Part shown: in pieces, positions 45,083-55,521 of the stretch
How the letters are laid out: each line of letters opens with the position of its first letter
Numbering within the stretch: position 1 is the first letter of the stretch
Source of the DNA: Draconibacterium mangrovi
Lineage (GTDB): Bacteria > Bacteroidota > Bacteroidia > Bacteroidales > Prolixibacteraceae
Reading direction: 5' to 3'
Assembly: GCF_010586825.1 (NCBI RefSeq)
Contig: NZ_JAAAGB010000005.1
Location: 310,001-374,000 of the forward strand
Length of the DNA stretch: 64,000 bases
Translations under genes and position numbers: made by a program
Notes under the pieces: model-generated
Databases searched by the model: none
The model's input: only the letters and a program-made list of their open reading frames with translations
What the model was told of the DNA's origin: nothing

Positions 45083-46978
45083 ATGAAAACCTATTTCTGT
45101 TCATTAATCCTGATCTTATTTGTATTGTCGGCCAGTGCACAACAAAAACCGAATATTCTTTGGATAACCATTGAAGACTCGTCGCCTCAGTTTTTTGGCT
45201 GTTACGGAAATCAGGATGCCCATACACCGGCAATTGATAAGCTCGCCAGTGAAGGAGTTCGATTTACCAATGCCTTTTCAACCGGAACGGTCTGTTCTCC
45301 GAGCCGGAGTACAATAATAACCGGAGTGCGAACTTTTAAAGCCGGCACCGGAAATCACCGCAGCAATTATCCTGTTCCCGAATCAATAAAAGGTTTTCCG
45401 TATTACATGCAACAGCAGGACTACTATGTGTCCAACAATTCGAAAACCGACTATAATGTTGCAAATGCAAAGGATTTTATTCGCGAAGCCTGGAACGAAA
45501 GCTCGGGAAAAGCAGGGTGGTGGAACCGAAAACCGGGGCAGCCATTTTTCGCTATTTTTAATTTTAACGAATCACACCAGTCAAGAACAATGACCATGCC
45601 TTATGAATGGTATACCGAAAATGTTTGGAATCAGCTGGATGAGGATGAACGTATTGCCGAAGATGGTTTTGAGATGCCGCCTATTTACTACGAAAGTTCT
45701 GAAATGCGTAAACATCTTGCACGTGTTTACAATTCAATTTCGCTTACCGACAAGCGAATCGGAGAATTGCTTGATCGGCTTGAAGCGGATAATCTACGCG
45801 ACAGCACCATTATATTCTTTTATGCCGATCATGGTGAAGGTGAACCACGTGGAAAAACCAATGGTATAAACTACGGTTACCGCGTGCCTTTTGTGGTGTG
45901 GTTTCCTGAAATGTATAAAGATCTGTCGCCCTGGGGAACAGCTGGCGTTGTAACTGATGAGCTGATAAGTTTTGAAGATCTGGCCCCGACGCTGATAAGC
46001 ATGGCTGGCGGAGAAATTCCGGAACATTTGGAAGGCCGTATCCTGATGGGAAAAGATCGGTCTGAAACCACTGATCATTTGCTGTTATCTGCCGATCGGT
46101 CCGACAATGGAATTGATATGGTACGCACAATAACGGATGGCCGGTACATTTATTCACGCAATTACCTGCCCTTTATCCCGCAGGGGCGTTACATCCGATA
46201 CATGTATATTGGAGAGATCGTTCAGCAAATGCGAAGCGATTACCGCGAAGGATTGCTCGATTCGCTTCAGCAAAGTTATTTTGAACCCCGACCGGATGAA
46301 TATTTATTCGATATTGAAAATGATCTTTGGGAAACAAAAAACCTGGTTTCAGATCCGGAATACAAAACCGTACTCGAAAGGATGCGAAAGCAACTGGACG
46401 AAAACTTGCTGAATGCCCGGGATGTGATGTTTTTACCTGAATACGAAATTGGGCTAATTTCAAAAACCACTACACCATATGAGTACCGGTTGAACAAGAA
46501 AGAATATCCCTTTGAGGAGATTTATTCCGCTGCTTCATTGTCGGGGAAAAGAGGGCAACGTTTTGCGGAAAAACAGGTTAAACTTCTGAACGGTGAAAAC
46601 CGGATTGTACGGTATTGGGCAATTATGGGATTACGCAGCCAGTCAGCCGAAACACTGGAATCTTATCGCCAAAACATCGAAACAGCAATGAATGATGACT
46701 ATGCTTTGGTTCGGATCGGGGCAGCTGCAATTGCGTACCAACTGTGGAACAACGGACAGGCAAAGGAAATTCTTGCTGAAAGTTGCCGGTCAGAGAATAT
46801 GGATATCGCTCTCTTAACCATCAATTTCCTGATGTACATTGAAAATAAAGAGCCATTTATTCGAACCATTACCGCGGTTCACGATCTGCCCAACAGAGGA
46901 TATGATGTGAAAGCAGCATGTATGGATTTTTTGGGAAGTTTGAATTTGGTGCCTAATACTTATGAATACCGGGAATAA
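45083..46978 (+). CDS. S1-family sulfatase with C-terminal helical repeats
   Basis: 631 residues, signal peptide 1-19. Formylglycine site Cys71-Ser-Pro-Ser-Arg75. The first metal pair is Glu31-Asp32 instead of Asp-Asp, GKWH is replaced by SKTDYN (Lys121) and the second metal site is Asp249-His250-Gly rather than Asp-Asn-Gly. These coordinated changes occur in a recognised branch of S1 enzymes and do not by themselves imply loss of activity. Residues about 495-631 form an extra helical region that looks like HEAT-type repeats (paired helices such as RIGAAAIAYQLWNNGQAKEI), probably for binding or dimerisation. Starts 3 bases after the previous gene. Confidence 0.88.
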   Translation: MKTYFCSLILILFVLSASAQQKPNILWITIEDSSPQFFGCYGNQDAHTPAIDKLASEGVRFTNAFSTGTVCSPSRSTIITGVRTFKAGTGNHRSNYPVPESIKGFPYYMQQQDYYVSNNSKTDYNVANAKDFIREAWNESSGKAGWWNRKPGQPFFAIFNFNESHQSRTMTMPYEWYTENVWNQLDEDERIAEDGFEMPPIYYESSEMRKHLARVYNSISLTDKRIGELLDRLEADNLRDSTIIFFYADHGEGEPRGKTNGINYGYRVPFVVWFPEMYKDLSPWGTAGVVTDELISFEDLAPTLISMAGGEIPEHLEGRILMGKDRSETTDHLLLSADRSDNGIDMVRTITDGRYIYSRNYLPFIPQGRYIRYMYIGEIVQQMRSDYREGLLDSLQQSYFEPRPDEYLFDIENDLWETKNLVSDPEYKTVLERMRKQLDENLLNARDVMFLPEYEIGLISKTTTPYEYRLNKKEYPFEEIYSAASLSGKRGQRFAEKQVKLLNGENRIVRYWAIMGLRSQSAETLESYRQNIETAMNDDYALVRIGAAAIAYQLWNNGQAKEILAESCRSENMDIALLTINFLMYIENKEPFIRTITAVHDLPNRGYDVKAACMDFLGSLNLVPNTYEYRE

Positions 46979-47050
46979 GTATCTTTGAAAGAACTATTCC
47001 AAGTGAAGAAAAAGAAGCGTAACTGAAACGAATTAATTAAAACTAAACGG

Positions 47051-48640
47051 ATGAAACAAACTATTCTTTTGCTGGTGATTTCGCTTATTGCAATCCTGAG
47101 TGGATGTCAGGAAAATCCCAAAAAAGCGAAGAAACGAGCTCCCAACATTCTTTTCGCCATTGCTGATGATGCCTCGTGGAAACATTTTGGAGCTTATGGT
47201 TGCGATTGGGTAAACACTCCGGCTTTTGACCGGGTGGCGGATAACGGTATTTTATTTACCCGTGCCTATACGCCTAATGCAAAATGCGCCCCTTCACGGT
47301 CGTGCATATTAACCGGCCGTAACAGCTGGCAACTGGAAGAAGCTTGTAATCATTCGCCAAATTTTCCGGCAAAATTCAGAACTTACCCCGAGGCGCTCAG
47401 CGCAAACGGATACTTTGTTGGGAGTGTTGGAAAAGGCTGGGCTCCGGGCAATCCGGGAGAAATTGACGGGAAAAGAAGAGCGCTAACCGGAACCAATTTT
47501 TCTGAGCTTAAAACAACACCGCTTACCACCGGAATTTCAACAAACGACTATGCGGCAAATTTTGAGGCATTTCTAACAGCACGCCCTGCCGATAAACCAT
47601 TTTGTTTCTGGTTTGGTTGTTACGAACCACACCGCGGATACGAGTTCAAATCGGGAATAAATAAGGGAAACAAAAAGATGGATGAGATTGATGAAGTTCC
47701 GCCCTTTTGGCCCGATGTGGATACCGTGCGGGCTGATATGTTGGATTACGCTTTTGAAATTGAATATTTTGATGCGCATTTAAACCGAATGTTGCAGAAG
47801 TTGGACGAAATAGGAGAATTAAACAATACCATCGTTATTGTTACAGCCGATAACGGAATGCCATTCCCCCGGATTAAGGGACAGGAATACGAGTATTCCA
47901 ATCATTTGCCACTGGCAATTAGCTGGCCCAACGGGATAAAAAACCCGGGACGGGTTGTTGATGATTTTGTGAATTTTATTGATTTTGTGCCTACTTACCT
48001 TGAATTAACCGGTTTGTCGGTCGAAGCGGTTGGAATACAGCCAACTACAGGGACCAGCCTTACCGATATTTTTTATTCTGAAAAGGCGGGAATCATTAAT
48101 CCTGATCGTGATTTTGTGCTGATAGGGAAGGAACGCCATGATGTTGGCCGCCCGAATGATGAAGGTTATCCTATACGTGGAATAATCCGTGATAATTATT
48201 TGTATCTCCTGAATTTTAAACCACAGCGGTGGCCTGCAGGCAATCCTGAAACCGGATACCTGAATTGCGATGGTAGCCCGACAAAAACATACATTCTTGA
48301 TACAAGAAGAAAGAAAGGAGAAGCGGAGTACTGGCAACTTAACTTTGGTAAACGCGTCTCAGAAGAGCTATATAATATTGAAGAAGATCCGTTCTGTATG
48401 AACAACCTTGCAGCCAGCGAAGAATATACCGAACTCAGAAATACGATGGGTAAGGAGATGACAGCGAAATTGCAAAAACAAGGTGATCCCCGGATTTTCG
48501 GAAATGGCGATGTGTTTGATAATTACGAATATTCCGGTGTGGTAAAAGATTATTACAACCGCTATATGCAGGGAGAAGAAGTTCCTGCCAATTGGGTGAA
48601 TAAGAGTGATTACGATGCTGATTTAAAGGAATATCCTTAA
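47051..48640 (+). CDS. S1-family sulfatase lipoprotein, sulfamidase-like
   Basis: 529 residues, lipobox SGC (Cys19). Asp39-Asp40, formylglycine site Cys79-Ala-Pro-Ser-Arg83, Lys128 in VGKGWAPG, and a second metal site in [10 protein letters not shown]. The DNG-x-PFP pattern is shared with the sulfatase at 7935, suggesting the same sulfamidase-like branch; desulfation at an amino or neighbouring position is a guess. The GKWH motif is altered (GKGW). A 73-base gap separates it from the previous gene. An internally deleted relative lies at 11946-12435, so this gene or its close relative has been duplicated within the region. Confidence 0.9.
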   Translation: MKQTILLLVISLIAILSGCQENPKKAKKRAPNILFAIADDASWKHFGAYGCDWVNTPAFDRVADNGILFTRAYTPNAKCAPSRSCILTGRNSWQLEEACNHSPNFPAKFRTYPEALSANGYFVGSVGKGWAPGNPGEIDGKRRALTGTNFSELKTTPLTTGISTNDYAANFEAFLTARPADKPFCFWFGCYEPHRGYEFKSGINKGNKKMDEIDEVPPFWPDVDTVRADMLDYAFEIEYFDAHLNRMLQKLDEIGELNNTIVIVTADNGMPFPRIKGQEYEYSNHLPLAISWPNGIKNPGRVVDDFVNFIDFVPTYLELTGLSVEAVGIQPTTGTSLTDIFYSEKAGIINPDRDFVLIGKERHDVGRPNDEGYPIRGIIRDNYLYLLNFKPQRWPAGNPETGYLNCDGSPTKTYILDTRRKKGEAEYWQLNFGKRVSEELYNIEEDPFCMNNLAASEEYTELRNTMGKEMTAKLQKQGDPRIFGNGDVFDNYEYSGVVKDYYNRYMQGEEVPANWVNKSDYDADLKEYP

Positions 48641-48758
48641 TGTATATCCGGGGTAATAGTTCAGACGACTAGAAAAGTACAGATGGTAAATTGAGGGAAT
48701 ATCTTAGTTAGCAAATTGGATCCTTCCTTTAATGAATATTATTAAGATTTAAAATTTA

Positions 48759-48975
48759 TTGTTACTTATCTTTCTGTTTGTAAGTGTAATAATAGTTGCA
48801 CTTAACAAAAAGCCCAATTTTATTATTATCCTGACCGATGATTTGGGATACACCGATTTAAGGATGAATGGAAGCCCGAAAATTCATACAACTCACAGCG
48901 GTAAGCTCGCGGAAAATGGAGGTAATTTTACCAACGGATATGTGACAGGATCCGTTTGCAGTCCATCCAGTAAAA
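48759..48975 (+). pseudogene. 5' fragment of an S1 sulfatase
   Basis: The frame reads a short hydrophobic leader, then KKPNFIIILTDDLGYTDL, LAENGGNFTNGYVTGSV and CSPSS. It aligns with the first 80 residues of the intact sulfatase at 49915 but breaks exactly after the active-site Cys-Ser-Pro-Ser, where Arg should follow. The rest of the gene is missing and there is no good start codon. No functional product expected. Confidence 0.85.
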
Positions 48976-49129
48976 GGCGATTTATATTTTCCTTATCCAC
49001 TTAAAATCAGGTTTATATAGCGGTCTGGGTTTTTTGTTCTCGGAAAAGTAGCTCTTTTAGTTCAACAATATTATTTCTTGATTCAAATATACAAAATGGA
49101 CTAATATCTTAATTTAAGTTATCCGACCT

Positions 49130-49350
49130 GGGGCTGTCGCATTAATCCCGCACGATTTTCATAATTGTATTTTATTCTGAATTATGAAGCCAAAGAATAA
49201 AATGTTTTAAACACTGTGGATTTTGAATTAATAATGTGATTCTTTCTAATGATATTTATTATTTCAATTTTTGTAAAAGTTCGCAGGGCAGAATCAAACT
49301 AATTAAATCCTATAGTAATTGTGATTCTTCTTTTTACATTGTCCAGTGGT
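49130..49350 (-). mobile_element. IS6-type element fragment
   Basis: GGGCTGTCGCATTAATCCCGCAC at the left end and the next roughly 210 bases closely parallel 32962-33180, including the transposase 3' end region, with many small differences; the match fades near 49345. Only one end of the element remains. The stretch 48976-49129 before it shows no gene. Confidence 0.75.
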
Positions 49351-49594
49351 CTTTCAAAGTTTGCAAATAATAAAACTGCAAAACAAATCTTCATGGTGTA
49401 TTTCGTTTCACAAGCACATTATTTTATAGGAAAGAGTGGATAAACTCTATTGTCCCATGTTCTTAGCTGTAAAAGGTAATGTGATAATGTTGGATGTAGA
49501 AAATGAGTGAGTTACTTTTGATTGTTTGAGCGTTGCATGAGTATAAAAGTTAATACACCCCCCGTATTTGAATAAAATAACATACATGAGATGA

Positions 49595-49878
49595 AGTTAT
49601 AGGTCTATCTTTACCCTGGAAGATGTTATGGGAGAATGGGAAGAAATCATTAATAAATGTGTTGGTAAAGATCGTGATTTTACTGATTAATCGTAAAACA
49701 CCTGCATTCTGTCTGAAGAAGGAAAGACCGACACATTCATTTTTATGGATGAGGGCTGGCAACCTTAAAATCCGATTGATGGACGCTAAATTAAGTTACC
49801 CATTTAGTTAGTTGACGAGGGAATACCTGTTTAGGAATGTATGGACAGCTTTCACTGAGAATGTGATTCAATAAAATA
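49595..49878 (+). pseudogene. Degenerate GH43-like glycosidase fragment
   Basis: In one frame, ignoring about seven stop codons, the DNA reads LEDVMGEWEEIINKCVGKDR, then TCILSEEGKTDTFIFM, then GWQP, NPIDGR and an LPI segment. This series (G-x-W, a C-V-G-x-D, T-F-I-F-M, N-P-x-D-x-R-Y-x-W-L-P-like) recalls the C-terminal part of GH43 enzymes of the exo-beta-1,3-galactanase kind. The identification is from remembered family patterns on a heavily damaged sequence. If right, the locus once had a second galactan enzyme. The neighbouring 49351-49594 shows nothing I can name. Confidence 0.4.
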
Positions 49879-49914
49879 GTTGTATTAATAAAGCTAATAA
49901 CTAAGGACTTAATA

Positions 49915-51300
49915 ATGAAACTTAATCGAATATTACTTGTAACTACCCTTTTGCTGGGAGCCTTTACAAGCTTTGCACAGCAGAAACAACCCAACTTTAT
50001 TATTGTACTGGCAGATGACCTGGGATATGCTGATTTGAGTTTAAACGGAAGTAAACAGATTTCGACTCCTCATATCGACAAGTTGGCTGAAAATGGAATC
50101 AATTTTACCAATGGATATGTTTCGGGGCCGGTTTGCAGTCCGTCGAGGGCGGGATTACTCACCGGTAGAAACCAGGTAACTTTTGGACACGACAATAATC
50201 TGGGAGGTGTTCTCCCTGGATTTGATGAGGAATACAACGGGTTACCTTTAACCGAAACGCTTATTGCTGAACGTTTGCAGGATCTCGGCTATACTACCGG
50301 GCTGGTTGGGAAATGGCACCTGGGGATGCTTCCAAAATTTCACCCCTTGAATCGCGGATTCGACGAATTTTGGGGATATACGGGTGGCGGCCACGACTAT
50401 TTCATAGCAAAAACCGACGGAAAAGGTTATCAGGCACCAATTGAGTGTAACTATAAAACTCCTCAGGAACTTACGTATATTACCGATGATAAGGGCGATG
50501 AGTGCGTTGATTTTATTGCACGCCACAAGGACGAGCCATTTTTTCTGTTTGCCTCTTTCAACGCACCGCATGCACCAATGCAGGCAACTGCAGAAGATCT
50601 TAAGTTGTTCCAGCACATTAAGGATGAAAAACGACGCAGCTATTGCGCCATGGTTCACCGGCTCGATGTTAATGTTGGCAGGATAATGCAGGCACTCGAA
50701 GAAAATGGAGTCGCTGAAAATACCCTGGTCGTTTTTCTGAGTGATAACGGTGGCCCGTGTGATTCGAACGGATCGATAAATGCACCTTTTAACGGGCAAA
50801 AAGGCATTTTGCTTGAAGGCGGAATACATGTTCCTTTTATAATGAGCTGGCCCGGTAATCTACCGGCGGGAGAAACCTATGAAAATCCGGTTATTTCCCT
50901 GGACCTGGCGGCCACCTTTTTCGATTTGGCAGGAGGTGTAAAAACTGAAAAGGTAAAATTCGACGGCGTGAATCTGGTTCCGTATTTAAAGGATAAAGCA
51001 AGTGGTGAGCCTCACGAATCATTCAACTGGCGGTTTACAATAAGTGCAGCCATCAGGCAGGGAAACTGGAAGCTGGTGCGTTTACCCGATCGTCTGCCCC
51101 TGCTTTTTGATCTGTCGAAAGATATTTCCGAACAAAATAATGTTGCACTCGACCATCTCGACGTTACGACTTCGTTGTTAAAGCAACTTGGCGATTGGGA
51201 CGTGTCGCTCCCGCACCCGGTGTTTTTGGAAGGAGCGGTTTGGAAAAGCCGTCAGCTAAAACTTTATGACAATCAATATCAGTTGCTTCAGCCTGAATAG
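49915..51300 (+). CDS. S1-family sulfatase
   Basis: 461-residue exported enzyme (signal peptide about 1-21). All canonical features are present: Asp34-Asp35, formylglycine site Cys74-Ser-Pro-Ser-Arg78, Lys133-Trp-His135, His in NAPHAPMQA (about 219) and SDNGG near residue 279 followed by an EGGIHVPF strand. It is the most classical arylsulfatase of the group and closely related to the fragment at 48759, suggesting tandem duplication followed by loss of one copy. It stands 1.27 kb after the main sulfatase operon across a decay zone, so it probably has its own promoter; it is 123 bases before the hybrid two-component gene. Confidence 0.92.
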   Translation: MKLNRILLVTTLLLGAFTSFAQQKQPNFIIVLADDLGYADLSLNGSKQISTPHIDKLAENGINFTNGYVSGPVCSPSRAGLLTGRNQVTFGHDNNLGGVLPGFDEEYNGLPLTETLIAERLQDLGYTTGLVGKWHLGMLPKFHPLNRGFDEFWGYTGGGHDYFIAKTDGKGYQAPIECNYKTPQELTYITDDKGDECVDFIARHKDEPFFLFASFNAPHAPMQATAEDLKLFQHIKDEKRRSYCAMVHRLDVNVGRIMQALEENGVAENTLVVFLSDNGGPCDSNGSINAPFNGQKGILLEGGIHVPFIMSWPGNLPAGETYENPVISLDLAATFFDLAGGVKTEKVKFDGVNLVPYLKDKASGEPHESFNWRFTISAAIRQGNWKLVRLPDRLPLLFDLSKDISEQNNVALDHLDVTTSLLKQLGDWDVSLPHPVFLEGAVWKSRQLKLYDNQYQLLQPE

Positions 51301-51423
51301 GAACATTTACACCATTGTTGGACGCAGGCATATTCAATAGAATTATTATCTTGCCATGGCCTGAATTTTAAGTCCTGCATGTGGACGATAAATTTCTTGC
51401 ACTTAAACGGATAGAACAAAAGA

Positions 51424-54400
51424 ATGAGATTAACTGAAATGACAAAGTTGATCAAATATCAGCTTACCCTCTTGCTGATTTATTGGTCAGTTGTTGTTAA
51501 CGCTCAGCCCGAACAATTACTCAAAAATTTCTTCACCGTTGACAATGGTTTGTCACATAACGAAGTAACTTCGATAGTCCAGGATAACGACGGATTCATA
51601 TGGATTGGAACACGTGGTGGATTAAACCGTTACGACGGCTACGATTTTAAGATTTTTAACCAGGTTCCGGGCGATTCCAACAGTTTGGTTAACCCATCCA
51701 TCGAATCGTTGTTCGTCGATAGAAAAGGAAATATTTGGATTGGAACCAAGTCTGGCGGTGTAAGTAAATACGATCCTGATAAAGAAGAATTTTCGAATAT
51801 CGTTTCAAATTACAGGAATAAAAGTGAGGTTTTACCTGATAGCCGGGTTTTATCGTTTTACGAAGATAAGAACGGTCGCATTTGGATGGGAACGTGGAAC
51901 CACGGTTTGATTGTTTATGATGAGCATAAAAAAACATCAGTCCAATTCTTACGTGGTGCAGTAAATTCAATTGTAGAAACCCAGAACGGTGATATTTGGG
52001 TAGGATGTAATAATGGCCTTTTCAGGTTTATCAGTACAAAAGATAGTGTTATACAGGCTGAACAACCGAGAATTCAGTTGGTGTGCCATGAAGTTGAATA
52101 TGACCAAAAAAGAAATGTGTTGTGGATCGCAGAATCAGGCTTAACCAGGTTCGATTTGCATACCTACCAACAAACCCACTATGAAATTGGGAATGCATTT
52201 AAAGGTCAAACCATTCATGCTTATGAATCGATATCTTTAGATAAGAGTGGAATGGTGTGGCTGGGAACCTGGGGAACCGGATTTTATTATTTCGATCCTG
52301 CAAGCGAGATCTTTCAACGCTACCAGATTTATCCTGAAAACAGGGCAACCTTGAACAAGGATTATGATGCTGTTTTAAATATTTTCCAGGATAAAGATGA
52401 TAACCTTTGGCTGGGAACAAACGGCGGAGGTATATGTGTGCTTACGCCTAAATTAGACTTTAAAACTGTTGGATTTAATCCTCGTCGATTTAAAGGACTT
52501 CGGAATACACGCATAATGACGGTACTTGATGATAAAAATAAAAACCTTTGGCTGGGAACAATCGGAAGTGGTTTGGTATGGTCGCCCGATCGCGAAAACT
52601 TTTATCCCGTAGCCTATCCTGAGGGAATTGATAAGTCGAGGTTCCTGATCATAAAATATTTAAACGAAGATAAAGACGGTATAATTTGGGTGGGGACAAA
52701 TATTGGAACCTACATTATTGAATTCAGGGATAACGTGCCACAGATGATCAATCCAAACCTTGATCCGAATTATCCAAACAGGTGGCGTCAGATCGTTTCA
52801 ATTATCGATGCGCAGGATAAATTGTGGTTAGGTAGTTTAATGAATGGCTTGTATATTCTGGATAAGACGAACAATTATAAGTTGGTTAAATATTTAGATA
52901 TAAATGATAAGGAATCGGGTGATTTGAACAGTGACAGAATAAGTTATTTGTTTGAAGATAACCGCGGAAGTATCTGGGTGGGAACTTATAATGGGTTACA
53001 TATTTATAATCCTTCGGATACAACGGTTGTTTTGGCAGATGACTATTTTAATATCGACGGTGAACTTACCGGTAACATCATCACTTGTATCGATCAGGAT
53101 ATAAACGGGAATTTGTGGATAGGTACACCTAATGGTCTTAACAAGTTGTCAGAACTTGATAATTCGCGTTTCTCGTTAAAATTATACACCGAAAAAGATG
53201 GCCTTGCCAGTAATTTTATCAAGGGAATATCGGGAGATTCAGAAGGAAATATCTGGATAAGTACTAGTTTGGGAATCTCAAGGATTGATGGTCAGGGAGA
53301 TGGTACTACCATTCGAAATTACAATGAAAGTGATGGAGTGGGCGGAAAGAATTTTACTGAAGCATCTGTTTTTCGAAATGGCGAAGGCGAAATATTTTTT
53401 GGCGGTTCCAATGGTCTCACATACTTTAATCCCGGTAAAATTGAGGCGCTTCCATCTGCACACAAACCTGTATTTACCGAACTCAAAATTCTGAATGAAC
53501 CTGTTTCCATTAATCAGGAGTTTGGATCAAAAGTGATTATGGATCAGTCCATCATTCACGAAGATAAAATAGCAATTCCGTATCGGTTTAATAATTTTGA
53601 AATACAGTTTTCAGCACTTGATTACCGTTCTCAGGGCGGAAATCTTTACAAGTATAAACTTGAAAAATACGACAACGACTGGCAATATATCGGTACAAGG
53701 AGGTTTGTGAATTTTAACAGTTTAAGGCCCGGAGAATACAAGTTACTTGTAATGAGTGCCAATAGTCACAACGTTTGGAATGAAGAACCAACGAGTTTGA
53801 CGATCGAAATTCTTCCTCCGATCTGGCAAACGTGGTATGCACTTTTATTTTATATCATGCTTGTGGTTGGTATTGTTACAGTAATCAGGTGGAATGCAGT
53901 AAAACAGGTGCGTTTGGCCAATAGCCTGGAGATGGAGAAGTTAAAACACCGACAGGATCAAAAGATCAATGAAATGCGCTTACGCTTTTTTACCAATCTT
54001 TCACACGAATTTCGCACACCTCTTACCTTAATACTGGCTCCACTAAAAGAATTGTTGCGTAAAAAAGAAGAATATCAGCTTACAGAAGAAACAGAGCATA
54101 AGATAAAGATCATCAATAATAATTCGGTCCGCCTGATGAAACTGATCAATCAGTTGCTCGATTTTAGGAAGTTGGAAACGGGTAATGCCAAACTGTATGC
54201 ATCAGAAACGAATGTGGTAGAATTAGTTGCCGAATTATGTCAGCCATTTCAGGAACTGGCAGCAATAAATAACATCATATTTAAAACTAAGCTCGATATT
54301 AAAACTAAACATGTTTGGGTTGATAAGGATAAAATAGAGATCATTGTCAATAATTTATTATCCAACGCTTTTAAGCACGTACAGGAAAATGGCAAAGTTG

Positions 54401-55521
54401 AAGTTGCCCTGTACGAAGAAGAGGAAGAGGTGTTGCTGACAATATCTGATAATGGGCGCGGGATACCCAAAAGCGAGCTTGAATTTATTTTTGACCGCTT
54501 TTACAGGGGTGCCGACAGCAAAATGGATGGTAGTTCAGGGATTGGTCTGGCCCTGGCAAAACGTTTTACCGAATTACATAAGGGGAATATATCGGTGGTT
54601 AGCGAATCTTTCAAACTAACGCAGTTTACTGTTACGCTTCCTAAAGGAACGGGGCATTTAAAACCGGAAGAAATTGTTGAGCCTAAAACCGATAAAAAGC
54701 GCCCCGGTTTAAACGATGCACTGATTAAGAATATCTTTCCGAACAAACCAGGAGTATCAGTTGCATCGGCTGAATGTATACTTGTAGTTGAAGATAATCC
54801 GGAGATGCGCGATTACCTCGTCAATATATTGTCACCTATATATTGCCTTGAATCGGCAGAAAACGGGCAGGCAGGTTACGAAAAAGCACAGCGTTTGAAA
54901 CCCGACCTGATAATTACGGACGTAATGATGCCGGAGATGGATGGCTTCGAATTTTGCAAGAAATTGCGTGAAGATGAGAATATGGCGACTATCCCGCTTA
55001 TCTTTCTAACCGCAAAAGGGGATGAGCAGTTTCGATTGTTGGGAACACAACTTGGAGCTGATGATTTTATTACGAAACCTTTCGATCCGATTTTACTGAT
55101 CGAAAAGGTTAAGAATATTCTTTCGCGGCAGAAAAAATTACAACGACAATACAGTAAATCAGTTCGGCTGGAACCTTCTGATGTTGAGATAACTGCTTCG
55201 GAAGAACTAATGATTGAAAAGGCTATTTCTATCGTTGAAGCCAATTTGCAGAATTCAAATTTTACTTCCGATACCCTCGCTTCAGGAATGAATATGAGCA
55301 CTTCATCGCTTTATCGCCGACTGAAGAGTTTAACAGGATATTCAACCGCTGAGTTTATTCGATCACTAAGAATAAAACGTGCCGCTCAGCTTATGGCCGA
55401 CAAAGAAAAGACCATTACCGAAATTGCATTCGATGTTGGATTTAACGACGTAAAACATTTTCGAACCGTCTTTCAAAAGCAATTTAAATGTACTCCTACT
55501 GAGTATCGTCAAAAGTTATAA
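51424..55521 (+). CDS. Hybrid two-component system regulator (HTCS)
   Basis: 1365 residues combining sensor and regulator. Signal peptide (MTKL start at 51439 is an alternative), a periplasmic beta-propeller sensor of repeated Reg_prop motifs (IWIGTRGGLNRYDG-like, about 40-720), a Y_Y_Y domain (about 725-795), a membrane helix (about 804-824), histidine kinase with phospho-acceptor His861 in SHEFRTPL, ATPase domain with DNGRGIP and GIGLAL, receiver domain with Asp1166 in ITDVMMPEMDG, and an AraC-type HTH (about 1260-1360). It would sense an oligosaccharide in the periplasm and activate the SusCD-sulfatase genes just downstream. Confidence 0.96.
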   Translation: MRLTEMTKLIKYQLTLLLIYWSVVVNAQPEQLLKNFFTVDNGLSHNEVTSIVQDNDGFIWIGTRGGLNRYDGYDFKIFNQVPGDSNSLVNPSIESLFVDRKGNIWIGTKSGGVSKYDPDKEEFSNIVSNYRNKSEVLPDSRVLSFYEDKNGRIWMGTWNHGLIVYDEHKKTSVQFLRGAVNSIVETQNGDIWVGCNNGLFRFISTKDSVIQAEQPRIQLVCHEVEYDQKRNVLWIAESGLTRFDLHTYQQTHYEIGNAFKGQTIHAYESISLDKSGMVWLGTWGTGFYYFDPASEIFQRYQIYPENRATLNKDYDAVLNIFQDKDDNLWLGTNGGGICVLTPKLDFKTVGFNPRRFKGLRNTRIMTVLDDKNKNLWLGTIGSGLVWSPDRENFYPVAYPEGIDKSRFLIIKYLNEDKDGIIWVGTNIGTYIIEFRDNVPQMINPNLDPNYPNRWRQIVSIIDAQDKLWLGSLMNGLYILDKTNNYKLVKYLDINDKESGDLNSDRISYLFEDNRGSIWVGTYNGLHIYNPSDTTVVLADDYFNIDGELTGNIITCIDQDINGNLWIGTPNGLNKLSELDNSRFSLKLYTEKDGLASNFIKGISGDSEGNIWISTSLGISRIDGQGDGTTIRNYNESDGVGGKNFTEASVFRNGEGEIFFGGSNGLTYFNPGKIEALPSAHKPVFTELKILNEPVSINQEFGSKVIMDQSIIHEDKIAIPYRFNNFEIQFSALDYRSQGGNLYKYKLEKYDNDWQYIGTRRFVNFNSLRPGEYKLLVMSANSHNVWNEEPTSLTIEILPPIWQTWYALLFYIMLVVGIVTVIRWNAVKQVRLANSLEMEKLKHRQDQKINEMRLRFFTNLSHEFRTPLTLILAPLKELLRKKEEYQLTEETEHKIKIINNNSVRLMKLINQLLDFRKLETGNAKLYASETNVVELVAELCQPFQELAAINNIIFKTKLDIKTKHVWVDKDKIEIIVNNLLSNAFKHVQENGKVEVALYEEEEEVLLTISDNGRGIPKSELEFIFDRFYRGADSKMDGSSGIGLALAKRFTELHKGNISVVSESFKLTQFTVTLPKGTGHLKPEEIVEPKTDKKRPGLNDALIKNIFPNKPGVSVASAECILVVEDNPEMRDYLVNILSPIYCLESAENGQAGYEKAQRLKPDLIITDVMMPEMDGFEFCKKLREDENMATIPLIFLTAKGDEQFRLLGTQLGADDFITKPFDPILLIEKVKNILSRQKKLQRQYSKSVRLEPSDVEITASEELMIEKAISIVEANLQNSNFTSDTLASGMNMSTSSLYRRLKSLTGYSTAEFIRSLRIKRAAQLMADKEKTITEIAFDVGFNDVKHFRTVFQKQFKCTPTEYRQKL

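Noticed and set aside
49550-49811. Short frames on both strands in the decay zone
   Set aside because: The better explanation is a damaged GH43-like remnant in another frame; these frames have no recognisable features.
54249-55301. Antisense frames of 73-141 codons under the HTCS gene
   Set aside because: They lie opposite kinase and receiver domains with clear catalytic motifs; no independent evidence.
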